From contig NZ_JADEWI010000004.1 in assembly GCF_015207705.1 (NCBI RefSeq), positions 183,107 to 247,106 on the forward strand: DNA of 64,000 nt, written 5' to 3'. Within the stretch, counting starts at the first letter, position 1. The number at the start of each line of letters is the position of its first letter. Origin of the DNA: Nostoc sp. LEGE 06077. GTDB taxonomy: Bacteria > Cyanobacteriota > Cyanobacteriia > Cyanobacteriales > Nostocaceae. The translations under genes were made by a program, and so were the position numbers. Of this stretch, positions 30,101 through 37,189 are shown piece by piece. The notes below the pieces were generated by a model. That model was not told the origin of the DNA. It was given only the letters and a program-made list of their open reading frames with translations, and did no database searches.

Positions 30101-31312
30101 TCTCGTCTACCCGATTACATGATTCCGGCTCAGATTATTACCTTGGATAAGTTACCTTTAACTCCCAATGGCAAAATTGACCGTAAAACTTTACCTGCTC
30201 CTAATGTTGAAATTGAAGGGTTATACACAGCCCCACGCAACAAAGTTGAAAAACAACTAGCGCAATTATGGTCAGTTGTTCTTGAACGTCAAAAAATTGG
30301 CATTCATCATAACTTTTTCGACTTGGGGGGTCATTCTCTCTTGGCTATGAAGTTGCTCAATCATATTCAACAAGAGTTTGGGAAACAACTTTCCTTGAGC
30401 AGTTTATTTCAAAACCCTACCATTGCTCAACTAGCAGAACAACTCTCTAATAATGAGGTGCAACAGTCCCATCCCGATTTACTGTTACTCAAACCTCAAG
30501 GAGATGCAACCCCTCTATTTTGTCTACCTGGCGCAAATGGACACGGCTTCTATTTTCAAGATTTGGTTATCAATTTAGGAAATGAGCATCCAGTTTATGG
30601 GCTAGAAACTCCAGGAAGAGATGGACTGAGTGCAGTTCCAAACTCAGTAGAACTTCATGCAAGTCAATTGATTGAGCTATTACGCCAACAGCAACCCAAA
30701 AGTCCGTATCTACTTGCAGGATACTCATCAGGTTGTGCTGTTGCTTTTGAAATAGCTTCCCAACTGGAACAGCAAGGTGAAAAAGTTAGTTTACTGGCTA
30801 TTTTGGATGCTGGTCTGGTTTCTCATCCTGAGCATTTAATTAATAGAAAAGAGATTGATTGGATTTGGCAATTACTCCAACGGATTGAAGCTTTAAAGGG
30901 AGTTTCTTTAGGTTTAAAATACGCTGATTTAGCTGCTCAACACGATGACCAAGCCCGTTGGGATGTAGCAGCACAGTATTTATACAAACATAACGTCCTA
31001 CCAGAACACTCAAGCCTTGATTTACTAAAAAACAATATGCAGGTGATGAAAATGCTGACGCTCAATTACGCGAATTATCAGCCTACCCATCGGATTTCTG
31101 CACCGATTGTTTTATTCCGCGCTCAAGAAGTCCATGAAATTGTGTTGCAAGAACTCCAAGCTATTTCCAATTACGATTTACCGGATTGGGGATGGAAATC
31201 GTATACCCACAACCCTGTCAAGGTAATCTCTATACCTGGAAACCACGGTCGAATGCTTTATGAACCCAATGTAAAAATCTTAGCCACCCAATTACGGATG
31301 ATGATGTCTTAA
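27113..31312 (+). CDS. aptD: Anabaenopeptin-type synthetase AptD: docking-C-A-PCP-TE
   Basis: The terminating NRPS, 1399 residues. A TubC-like docking segment (about 1-60) is followed by C (MHHIISDGWS near 221), A (YTSGSTGRPKG, 695), PCP (LGGHSLLAMK, 1072) and a thioesterase (AGYSSGCAVAFEIA, 1202, with a C-terminal GNHGRML His motif) that would close the ring onto the Lys side chain. The code by eye is DLGFSGCVTK, again homo-aromatic-like and nearly the same as AptC module 1; the two A domains are strikingly similar over their length. A GAGEQGSRGAGE stretch (27603-27638) is an in-frame tandem repeat in the condensation domain. The product of the line should be a hexapeptide with one exocyclic residue. 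Confidence 0.87.
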   Translation: MTMTQNQQIVSLMLRLQNMGCRIWAEDDKLRIRTSKNTLTAELKQDIQNNKADILAFLKAARTHVITEEIPTLSADSPKPLSFAQQRLWLLAQLQESSAAYNMPIALQLNGKLNIDALRSSLAYLLNRHDSLRMYFPAIAGQPQIAIRNLDEIKVLTVEDCREEAGEQGSRGAGEKFLQCPNIQNLIDAHAQEPFELNTGPLFKAKLLQLSDLQYVLLINMHHIISDGWSMGVFVRELRQAYTAFTQGQTPNLAPLPIQYSDYATWQRNWLQGEVLEKQINYWKHQLGDASPLLKLPTDSPRPAQQSYRGDRFLYSLTPQLSTAVKTFSQQQGASLFMTLLAILSILLSRYSRQDDLCIGSPIANRTHSQTDSLIGFFVNTLILRNQIKPEQSFIEFLQQTRQTCLDAYAHQDIPFELLVEKLQPERSISYNPLFQVMFALENNESPDLSLPGLDIQWLGVKGAIAKFDLTLMVMEYDNRLNCSWEYATDLFDKATIQRMAEQFEVLLKGIIDNPNQPINTLPLMTAAELLQLQGWNQTHTEYPHNKTLVDLFEAQVTKNPHHIALVFESQQLTYQQLNQKANQLAHYLIQNYQIQPDTLIGICVERSLEMIIGVLGILKAGGAYVPIDSNYPQERIELMLEDSGISVLLTQSFLLDQLPFANQVICLDAEPFNEELTENPSPQSQPDNLAYVIYTSGSTGRPKGVMIEHQAIVNLALAWAETFQVQHYSRLLQFGSFSFDLSIGEIATALSAGACLYLAPKETLLPSQALVDFSTEHKITNIFLPPSVLSVLPRVTLGNLQTISVGGEACTAELVSQWGIKQRLYNCYGPTESTVTAAISLCQPNGKKPTIGKPISNINIHILDTHNQPLPTGIPGELCIAGVGLARGYLNRSETTAEKFIEIDLFGKTEKIYKTGDLARWNADGNLEYLGRIDEQVKLRGFRIELGEIESLLLQHPSVKEAIVTLHKTESNQSLIAYVTGIRNDLSTELKNHLKSRLPDYMIPAQIITLDKLPLTPNGKIDRKTLPAPNVEIEGLYTAPRNKVEKQLAQLWSVVLERQKIGIHHNFFDLGGHSLLAMKLLNHIQQEFGKQLSLSSLFQNPTIAQLAEQLSNNEVQQSHPDLLLLKPQGDATPLFCLPGANGHGFYFQDLVINLGNEHPVYGLETPGRDGLSAVPNSVELHASQLIELLRQQQPKSPYLLAGYSSGCAVAFEIASQLEQQGEKVSLLAILDAGLVSHPEHLINRKEIDWIWQLLQRIEALKGVSLGLKYADLAAQHDDQARWDVAAQYLYKHNVLPEHSSLDLLKNNMQVMKMLTLNYANYQPTHRISAPIVLFRAQEVHEIVLQELQAISNYDLPDWGWKSYTHNPVKVISIPGNHGRMLYEPNVKILATQLRMMMS

Positions 31313-31323
31313 TCGGTCAAGAG

Positions 31324-31357
31324 GTTTGTAGTAAGAATTAAAGTTCTTACTACAAAC
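31324..31357. repeat. Perfect 14-bp stem-loop between aptD and hphA
   Basis: GTTTGTAGTAAGAA (31324-31337) pairs exactly with 31344-31357 across a 6-base loop TTAAAG. No T tract follows, so termination is doubtful. I recognise this as a type of small dispersed palindrome common between genes in Nostoc-group genomes. It could protect or process the operon RNA. Confidence 0.7.
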
Positions 31358-31406
31358 TGATTCAATCATTAACCTAATTTTCTTAATTTTGAATTGGTAT
31401 ACAAAA

Positions 31407-32585
31407 ATGCAAACTCTTCCGATCAAAATTTACGATGAAACCCTACGAGATGGGGAACAACAAGTAGGCATTTTCTTCCCTTACTCAACTAAACACAAAC
31501 TTGCCCATCTGATTGCTCAAACAGGAATTGATGGAATCGCCATCATGCCAAGTGTCTGTGAACAAGAAGCCGAGCTAGTCAAATCCTTAGTATCAGAGGG
31601 ATGGGATGATTTGATTACGGCTGATACGATGATGGGAAAAGAGTACATTGATCACGCAAAAAGCTGCGGAGTAAAGCGCATCATTCTATTTCATGCAGTT
31701 TCTGACCGACTCCTGTTTTTACGCAATCCCCACATCCGCCTGATGAGCGAATACCAAGGTAAAACTATTGATGACGATATCCCATCTCATATCATCAATA
31801 AAATTCGTCAAGATGCTCTTAATGTGATTGTGGAAAATCTGCACTATGCCACAAAAGTAGCTGGCTTGAGAGTGGATTTTGCAGCCGAAGATGCTTCTAG
31901 GGCAGATTTTGATTTTTTAGTAGAATGTATTCGCTTATCCAGTCCTTATATCGAACATTTCTTGCTGTGCGATACAGTGGGGGTTCTCACTCCCGAAAAG
32001 AGTTATATCTGGGTTAACGACTTGCTCCAATCTACAACCGGGGTAGCATTGGGAGTACATTATCACAACGATATGGGTTTGGCTTTAGAAAATACTCTCC
32101 AATCTCTGATGGCGGGAGCAATTTTAGTATCTGGGACATTTTGTGGCTTAGGGGAACGAGCCGGAAATGTTGCGCTTGAGCAAGTGTTAAATGGGTTGCA
32201 AGTTCGCTTCGGCATAGAAGTTGAGGGGATCAACTACGATACTATAACAGCAGTGACTAATTACATCGAGCAAATGGGGATTCGTCCTGCACCACCTTAT
32301 TCTCAAACGGCACAACGTCACGAATCTGGTATTCACGTTAATTCTTTGTTTCGTGACCCCAAGAGCTATGCTGTATTTCGTCATAACAAGATAGATATTG
32401 TATTTGGCAAATGGAGTGGAGTCAGTAATTTCCAATATCTATTTGAAAAGCAACTGCAAAATCCTCAACCCAGAAAGCAGTACGAGAAAATGCGTGCCGT
32501 AATCAAATCTCTGGCGACGGAACAAGAGCGCTATTTTACAGCCAACGAAGTCTTAGAATTATGGAAAGATGGTATCTTTGAATAG
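31407..32585 (+). CDS. hphA: Isopropylmalate/homocitrate synthase-like HphA (benzylmalate synthase)
   Basis: The frame is open from a TTG at 31389, but the ATG at 31407 (MQTLPIKIYDETLRDGEQQ) aligns with the normal family N-terminus. The 392-residue protein has the catalytic YDETLRDGEQQ, the metal-binding HYHNDMGLA and the GLGERAGN motifs of the LeuA/NifV (HMGL-like) family. It is short, without the LeuA C-terminal leucine-sensing domain, so feedback control by leucine is unlikely. It should condense acetyl-CoA with phenylpyruvate or 4-hydroxyphenylpyruvate, starting the pathway completed by HphCD and HphB. NifV homocitrate synthase is a serious alternative by sequence and because nif genes are nearby, but the operon position between aptD and aptE favours hphA. 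Confidence 0.78.
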   Translation: MQTLPIKIYDETLRDGEQQVGIFFPYSTKHKLAHLIAQTGIDGIAIMPSVCEQEAELVKSLVSEGWDDLITADTMMGKEYIDHAKSCGVKRIILFHAVSDRLLFLRNPHIRLMSEYQGKTIDDDIPSHIINKIRQDALNVIVENLHYATKVAGLRVDFAAEDASRADFDFLVECIRLSSPYIEHFLLCDTVGVLTPEKSYIWVNDLLQSTTGVALGVHYHNDMGLALENTLQSLMAGAILVSGTFCGLGERAGNVALEQVLNGLQVRFGIEVEGINYDTITAVTNYIEQMGIRPAPPYSQTAQRHESGIHVNSLFRDPKSYAVFRHNKIDIVFGKWSGVSNFQYLFEKQLQNPQPRKQYEKMRAVIKSLATEQERYFTANEVLELWKDGIFE

Positions 32586-32824
32586 TCCATTGTGCTAATT
32601 TACAACTCACAATTCCTAATCGTTAAAGACTCAGGAGAATATTGGCTCAATCCGGGATTTATATCAATGCTGGCTTGTCAATCCTGAGTATTGATATAGG
32701 AATTTTATTTAATTTTTGTTGGCGTAGCCTGGGATTTGTGCTTACCAATTCCCTGTATATCTATTAGCCTACTTTTGGTGTTACCTATTATCTGCCACAA
32801 AAGACTAAAATCATTTTTATCCAG

Positions 32825-34849
32825 ATGCAAGCTACAAGTTTTATTAATAAATCCGCAAACAATAATTCTGCTCCAGTTGCAAATCAATTTTGGAAGAACT
32901 TCCAAGCAATTATCGGGCCTTATTGGTATCCCACAGATATGAGCGGCAGGCCGTTTTCTGATGTGATTCGGACATGGGGAATGCTATTTCTCCTAATATT
33001 ATTAATCATCGCCCTAGTAGGGGTAACTGTTTTTAATAGCTTTGTGAACCGCTATTTACTTGATGTTATTACTGAAGAAAAAGATTTAAAGAAATTTATT
33101 GATATATTATTGCTTTATGGTGTAGCCCTAGTTTCGGTAACACTTTTAGTAGGATTTTCTAAATTTATTAGGAAACGAATTGCTCTCGATTGGTATAATT
33201 GGCTTAATAATCATATTTTATCAAAATACTTAAGTAATCGTGCTTATTATAAAATCAACTTTAAATCCGATGTTAATAATCCAGATCAACAAATTGCTCA
33301 AGAAATAGAACCTTTAACCAGATATGTTCTCAGTTTTTTAGCTACGTTTCTAGAGAAAATTCTAGAGATGACAGCTTTTATAGTTATTCTCTGGTCTCTC
33401 TCCCAATTTGTAGCAATTGCTGTAGTTTGTTATACTATAATTGGTAATGTAATTGCCGTTTACTTGGCTCAAGAATTAAATAAAATTAGACAAGAAGAAC
33501 TTGAATCTACAGCAGACTATACTTACAGTGTCACGCATATTCGGAATCATGCTGAATCAATAGCTTTTTTTCAGGGAGAAGAGCAAGAGTTAAATATCAT
33601 TCAGCGCAGATTTAATAAGATTGTTGAAGGTACTAAACGCAAGATTAATTGGGAGAGGAGCCAAGATATTTTTAATAGAGGATATCAGGCTGTAATTCAA
33701 ATATTTCCATTTATAGTATTCGGGCCTTTACAGATTAAGGGTGAAATTGATTTTGGCGAAATCGCTCAAGCTAGTTTAGCTTGTAATCTGTTCGCCAATG
33801 CAATGGCAGAATTAATCAGAGAATTTGCAACTTCAGGCCGCTTTTCCAGTTATATTGATCGTTTGGTTGAACTGTCGGAAGCATTAACAGTTGTCACTAA
33901 ACAACCAGAAAATGTCAGTACAATTAAAACCAGAGAAGAGAAACGACTAGCCTTTGAGAATGTTACTTTACAAACACCCAATTATGAACAGGTAATTGTT
34001 GAGGAATTGTCGCTGACTGTTCAGCCTGGAGAGGGTTTGTTAATTGTCGGGCCTAGCGGTCGAGGAAAAAGTTCTCTGTTGAGAGCGATCGCAGGCTTGT
34101 GGAACTCAGGAACCGGTAGTGTGATCAGACCTCCCTTAGAAGACGTATTATTTTTACCTCAACGTCCTTACATCATTTTAGGAACTTTGCGCGAACAGTT
34201 ACTCTATCCACACACAAAACGGGGAATGACCGATGCAGAAATCAAAGATGTTTTGCAACAAGTAAACTTACAAAACTTACTAAGTCGAGTTGAAGGTTTT
34301 GATACAGAAGTTCCTTGGGAAAATATATTATCGCTAGGAGAACAGCAACGTCTGGCTTTCGCACGCTTATTAGTCAGTCATCCAAGATTCACCATATTAG
34401 ATGAAGCAACAAGTGCCTTGGATTTGAAAAATGAAGGGAATTTATACAAACAATTACAAGATACAAAAACAACATTTATTAGTGTAGGGCATAGAGAAAG
34501 CTTATTTGATTATCATCAATGGGTTTTGGAACTTTCACAAGCTTCTAGTTGGCAACTTCTGAGTATTCAAGATTATCGAAACCAAAAAACAATTACCGTA
34601 AACTCGACAGAAAATACTCGCATTACTCAAGACAATTTACCTAAAAATGAATATCAAAGCAAATCAGCAACATCAATTCAAAAAACTCTCATTGAAGGTC
34701 TTTCTCATAAAGAAATGAGTGAATTAACTTCCTATACTATTAATACTATTAGGAGTAAGGCCAGCAAAGGAGAGACTGTTGCAGCGAGAGATGGCTTTAC
34801 CTACCGCTATGACAAAGATCCTCATACACTGAAATGGATCAAAGTTTAG
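32825..34849 (+). CDS. aptE: ABC exporter of the apt cluster, fused membrane and ATPase domains
   Basis: A 674-residue half transporter of the ABC_membrane_2 (YddA/BacA-like) type. Hydrophobic segments around residues 55-75, 95-115, 170-195 and 290-310 form the membrane domain. The ATPase has Walker A GPSGRGKSS (about 410), signature LSLGEQQRL (about 500) and Walker B FTILDEATS (about 520). It most likely exports the finished peptide. Unusually, after the ATPase there is a tail of about 60 residues (615-674) with IEGLSHKEMSELTSYTINTI, which looks like a helix-turn-helix segment; I do not know this extension from other peptide exporters. It follows hphA after a 239-base spacer. Confidence 0.8.
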   Translation: MQATSFINKSANNNSAPVANQFWKNFQAIIGPYWYPTDMSGRPFSDVIRTWGMLFLLILLIIALVGVTVFNSFVNRYLLDVITEEKDLKKFIDILLLYGVALVSVTLLVGFSKFIRKRIALDWYNWLNNHILSKYLSNRAYYKINFKSDVNNPDQQIAQEIEPLTRYVLSFLATFLEKILEMTAFIVILWSLSQFVAIAVVCYTIIGNVIAVYLAQELNKIRQEELESTADYTYSVTHIRNHAESIAFFQGEEQELNIIQRRFNKIVEGTKRKINWERSQDIFNRGYQAVIQIFPFIVFGPLQIKGEIDFGEIAQASLACNLFANAMAELIREFATSGRFSSYIDRLVELSEALTVVTKQPENVSTIKTREEKRLAFENVTLQTPNYEQVIVEELSLTVQPGEGLLIVGPSGRGKSSLLRAIAGLWNSGTGSVIRPPLEDVLFLPQRPYIILGTLREQLLYPHTKRGMTDAEIKDVLQQVNLQNLLSRVEGFDTEVPWENILSLGEQQRLAFARLLVSHPRFTILDEATSALDLKNEGNLYKQLQDTKTTFISVGHRESLFDYHQWVLELSQASSWQLLSIQDYRNQKTITVNSTENTRITQDNLPKNEYQSKSATSIQKTLIEGLSHKEMSELTSYTINTIRSKASKGETVAARDGFTYRYDKDPHTLKWIKV

Positions 34850-34856
34850 TGATTAC

Positions 34857-34947
34857 TTACGTAAGTCGATGCAATAAACCAAACTATGTAAAGAAACGTA
34901 AATAAGTCTCAAACTCTTTCTCTCTCTGCCTTATTCCAAAAATAATA
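34857..34947. repeat. Right arm of about 95-bp inverted repeat flanking the hph-apt cluster
   Basis: On the minus strand this reads TTGGAATAAGGCAGAG, AAAGAGTTTGAGACTTATTT, TTTCTTTACATAGTTTGG, matching 5474-5570 read on the plus strand. It begins only a few bases after the aptE stop, so it may include the 3' untranslated end of the operon. Confidence 0.75.
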
Positions 34948-35040
34948 GACCTGTTGCAAAATTCCCCGCACACCCCACCCGCCTTTGACACAAGTTAAAG
35001 GTGGGTGGGGTTCTTTTTTGATTTATGTAAGAAGTCTATT
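34944..35040. mobile_element. MITE-like 97-bp palindromic element carrying a terminator hairpin
   Basis: The ends are imperfect inverted repeats: AATAGACCTGTTGCA at the left and, read on the other strand, AATAGACTTCTTACA at the right, about 16 of 21 matching. The interior is the GC-rich hairpin listed separately. The end sequence resembles the insertion-sequence end TAGACCTCTTGCA at 63784 and the lone end at 5985-5997, so it may be mobilised by a related transposase. No coding capacity. Confidence 0.5.
34973..35019 (+). terminator. Strong intrinsic terminator after the apt operon
   Basis: A 14-bp stem, CCCCACCCGCCTTT (34973-34986) with 34997-35010, has a single G-T mismatch and a 10-base loop, and is followed by TTCTTTTTT. 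It lies 124 bases after aptE and should end the hphB-aptE transcript. It sits inside the MITE-like palindrome, so the terminator may have been brought by that element. Confidence 0.85.
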
Positions 35041-35458
35041 GATATCATTTGGTATTTCATTCATTACTACAATGCCTTATTGTTTATGTATTAATACTGC
35101 TTAATTCTCTTTTTCAGCATATTTTTTTTGATACATATTCAGAAGTATAGCTGTAGCCAAAGTAGTTAGGACATTGGTAAGCGATAAAACTTAAACAATA
35201 AGAGACTTTTAACTCTGTCACCTGCTATAGCTGCATAGCGCTTAATCTTCCAACAGGTTTTCAGAGCCTCTGAAGATGATTGCCAGACAAATTCTTTTCT
35301 ACAGACAAGCTGTTAAATTACAGTTCCTTTGTCAGTACTTTAGTTTGGGTATTCAAACTACTTCTTAAAATTTTTCTCTCAAAACTAATTATTTTGAGTA
35401 ACTGGCTTGTGATGAACAAAAAAATTTTGAACTTTCGCTATCCTCATATTAACTAACA
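35041..35458. other. Non-coding stretch before the small ORF and xisF
   Basis: About 420 AT-rich bases with no open frame that looks coding on either strand, and no clear promoter or RNA. I see only weak hints of decayed repeat sequence (around 35160-35260). Confidence 0.6.
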
Positions 35459-35596
35459 ATGGTACTTATGGTTTACGAAACTTGGTCACAAGTGGTAATT
35501 CGCACAGTTATGGAATGGGAAAAACGTAAAGCCGAGCTACAATCTACCTCGGCTATTCCAGAACAAAAAACAAAGTCTAAAAACAAAACTGCCTAG
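35459..35596 (+). CDS. Small basic protein of unknown function, tail-to-tail with xisF
   Basis: A 45-residue frame (or 42 from the second ATG at 35468): it begins MVLMVYETWSQVVIRT and ends in a Lys-rich tail. It is too short for motif recognition. Its stop overlaps the stop of the recombinase gene on the other strand by the shared CTAG, a tight convergent arrangement. A small basic protein beside a recombinase could be a directionality factor or DNA-binding accessory, but nothing in the sequence proves this, and no good ribosome site is visible. It may be spurious. Confidence 0.35.
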   Translation: MVLMVYETWSQVVIRTVMEWEKRKAELQSTSAIPEQKTKSKNKTA

Positions 35597-37137
35597 TAAC
35601 GATACTCAATGGTTGTAATGAAGTTGCCATCTACACATATTTTTTTTACGCAACCATTGAGTATTAATCGTTTATCTTGGGCTTGAAGTCCTTGCCAGTA
35701 ACTTTTATGAGAAAAAGCCTGGATAATGCGTTCTTTAGCAATCAGGGATTCTTTGGCTGTATTATTTGTTACGCCAAATGCGATCGCAATTTGTTCTTTG
35801 AGGTCATTTTTTATTTGTTCGATGGCTGAACTTGGCGGTAAAGTTTCTAGAGTATTCAGCGATGCACGCAGAGTTTTGACTTCTGGGGGTTCCTCAACAG
35901 GAATTTGCTCATCTGTGTCAACTAAGTTCGCTAATCTTTCAGCTTCTTGAGCTAAGAAATCTACTACTTGGATATCTAATATTTTGGATGAAATCATATT
36001 TTTATTGCCACAGTTGCCGGCTTTATACAAACGGCACTGAAAATAATAGATAGCCTCTCCATTTTTATTTATCCGTTTTGCATGGCGCGTCATTGAACCT
36101 CCACAATGGCTGCATTTGATTAAATTAGAAAATGGGTTCACTTCGTTCTCGTCTCTGGAAGCCCATCGGTTATTACGATTTTCTCTAATAATCTGTTTTA
36201 CTCGTTCATGTTCGTCGTATGTGATGATGGCCTCATCGTCATGCGTTCCCCATTTTACCTTCCACTCGTCAAAGTGTTTGCGTTTTCCCTTTGATTTAAC
36301 GTAAGTATCATAAGGTAAACCCCCTGCATAAACAGGGTTGACTAATAATGCTTTTAAACCTGCAATCGACCATCTCAGTCCAGACCACGGATAACGCAAG
36401 GGGTGGTTAACTTTATTTGGTGTAAAAACAATTTTATCTAAGTCATGATCACTCACAATCCGTGAAGATGTTTCCGCCTTGTTCCAATCAAAAGCCTTTG
36501 TTTCTATCCCAAAATCTGAATGCAGTTTACGCACAGTCGCCGCTACCGAACCGCACTCAAAAAAAGTGTTAAAAATATGTTTTGCCAAATCAGACGCAGT
36601 TAATTCTCTGCGTCCGGCTAACAAGCAAACGCATGGTGAGTCATCGCAGACATATTTATCTTTGTGGATACGATATCCCAATGGGGCAACTCGGTGACTT
36701 TTTCCTTGATTTACCCGATGACGACGTTCACTTTTTAACCTTTCCGTCACCATTCTGACCTCAAATTTGGCAGCCGCCAGTAACATATCTATTGTTAGTT
36801 CTCCGCCAAGACTGTCAGGGTCAACTCCTTGATCTAAGGCTATCAGTTTAATTCCCTTAGAACGCAGTACCTCCAACAATGAATAAAACAAGCGTGATGA
36901 TGAACCAATACGGTCAATTCGGGTAAATTGTAGTGATTTTACTTTACCCTTAGGCGATGTCTGCAAATCATTAATTAATTGTTGTAACCCTTCTCTGACC
37001 TCCGTTGTCCGCGACTGAATATCCCAGTATACTTTTGAACATCCAGCACCACGTAAACGTTCTATTTGTTTACGCAATGCACCTTTATCTGTTTGCTGCT
37101 CTTCACCGCTGACTCTGGCGTAACCCCAATTTTCCAT
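35593..37137 (-). CDS. xisF: Large serine recombinase XisF, fdxN-element excisionase
   Basis: I take the ATG at 37137 (MENWGYARVSG), giving 514 residues; the frame continues to a TTG at 37155. The N-terminal resolvase domain carries the nucleophile Ser10 in YARVSGEEQ and the motif FTRIDRIGSSSR near 80-95. The recombinase domain follows, then a zinc ribbon (KCSHCGGSM near 340, with a second Cys pair CRLYKAGNCG) and a C-terminal coiled stretch. The length and the position just inside the fdxN junction match XisF of Anabaena, which excises the fdxN element late in heterocyst development. It reads away from nifS and starts only 48 bases from the core site. XisH and XisI, helper factors in Anabaena, are not seen in this window. 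Confidence 0.87.
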   Translation of the reverse strand: MENWGYARVSGEEQQTDKGALRKQIERLRGAGCSKVYWDIQSRTTEVREGLQQLINDLQTSPKGKVKSLQFTRIDRIGSSSRLFYSLLEVLRSKGIKLIALDQGVDPDSLGGELTIDMLLAAAKFEVRMVTERLKSERRHRVNQGKSHRVAPLGYRIHKDKYVCDDSPCVCLLAGRRELTASDLAKHIFNTFFECGSVAATVRKLHSDFGIETKAFDWNKAETSSRIVSDHDLDKIVFTPNKVNHPLRYPWSGLRWSIAGLKALLVNPVYAGGLPYDTYVKSKGKRKHFDEWKVKWGTHDDEAIITYDEHERVKQIIRENRNNRWASRDENEVNPFSNLIKCSHCGGSMTRHAKRINKNGEAIYYFQCRLYKAGNCGNKNMISSKILDIQVVDFLAQEAERLANLVDTDEQIPVEEPPEVKTLRASLNTLETLPPSSAIEQIKNDLKEQIAIAFGVTNNTAKESLIAKERIIQAFSHKSYWQGLQAQDKRLILNGCVKKICVDGNFITTIEYRY

Positions 37138-37184
37138 AACAACGCATAGATACAACCTTTATTATATTAGATAGTGAATACTTC

Positions 37185-37189
37185 TATTC
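37185..37189. repeat. Right core site (TATTC) of the fdxN element
   Basis: TATTC lies in the Tyr-Ser codons (TAT TCT) of the fdxN 3' fragment. TATTC is the known 5-bp direct repeat of the Anabaena fdxN element. The left partner is outside the window, so the exact crossover cannot be confirmed here. Confidence 0.75.

Larger units (their letters stand above)
1..37189. mobile_element. fdxN-type excision element (right-hand part, left end outside window)
   Basis: Seen: directly upstream of nifS, where nifB-fdxN would be expected, there is instead a large serine recombinase gene, and only the last 19 codons of an FdxN-like reading frame precede nifS. The point where that frame loses resemblance contains TATTC (37185-37189). 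Known: in Anabaena PCC 7120 the fdxN element is flanked by TATTC direct repeats, carries xisF near its border and is excised in heterocysts. Inferred: everything left of 37185 is element DNA, at least 37 kb, carrying NRPS genes. The left TATTC with nifB and the 5' part of fdxN are not in the window, so total size and full cargo are unknown. Confidence 0.8.

Noticed and set aside
31389..31406. TTG at 31389 as hphA start
   Set aside because: It adds six residues not expected in the family; the ATG at 31407 fits the normal N-terminus.
35160..35260. Transposase remnant on the minus strand
   Set aside because: A short open stretch (IKRYAAIAGDRVK) is visible but too short and without a recognised motif.
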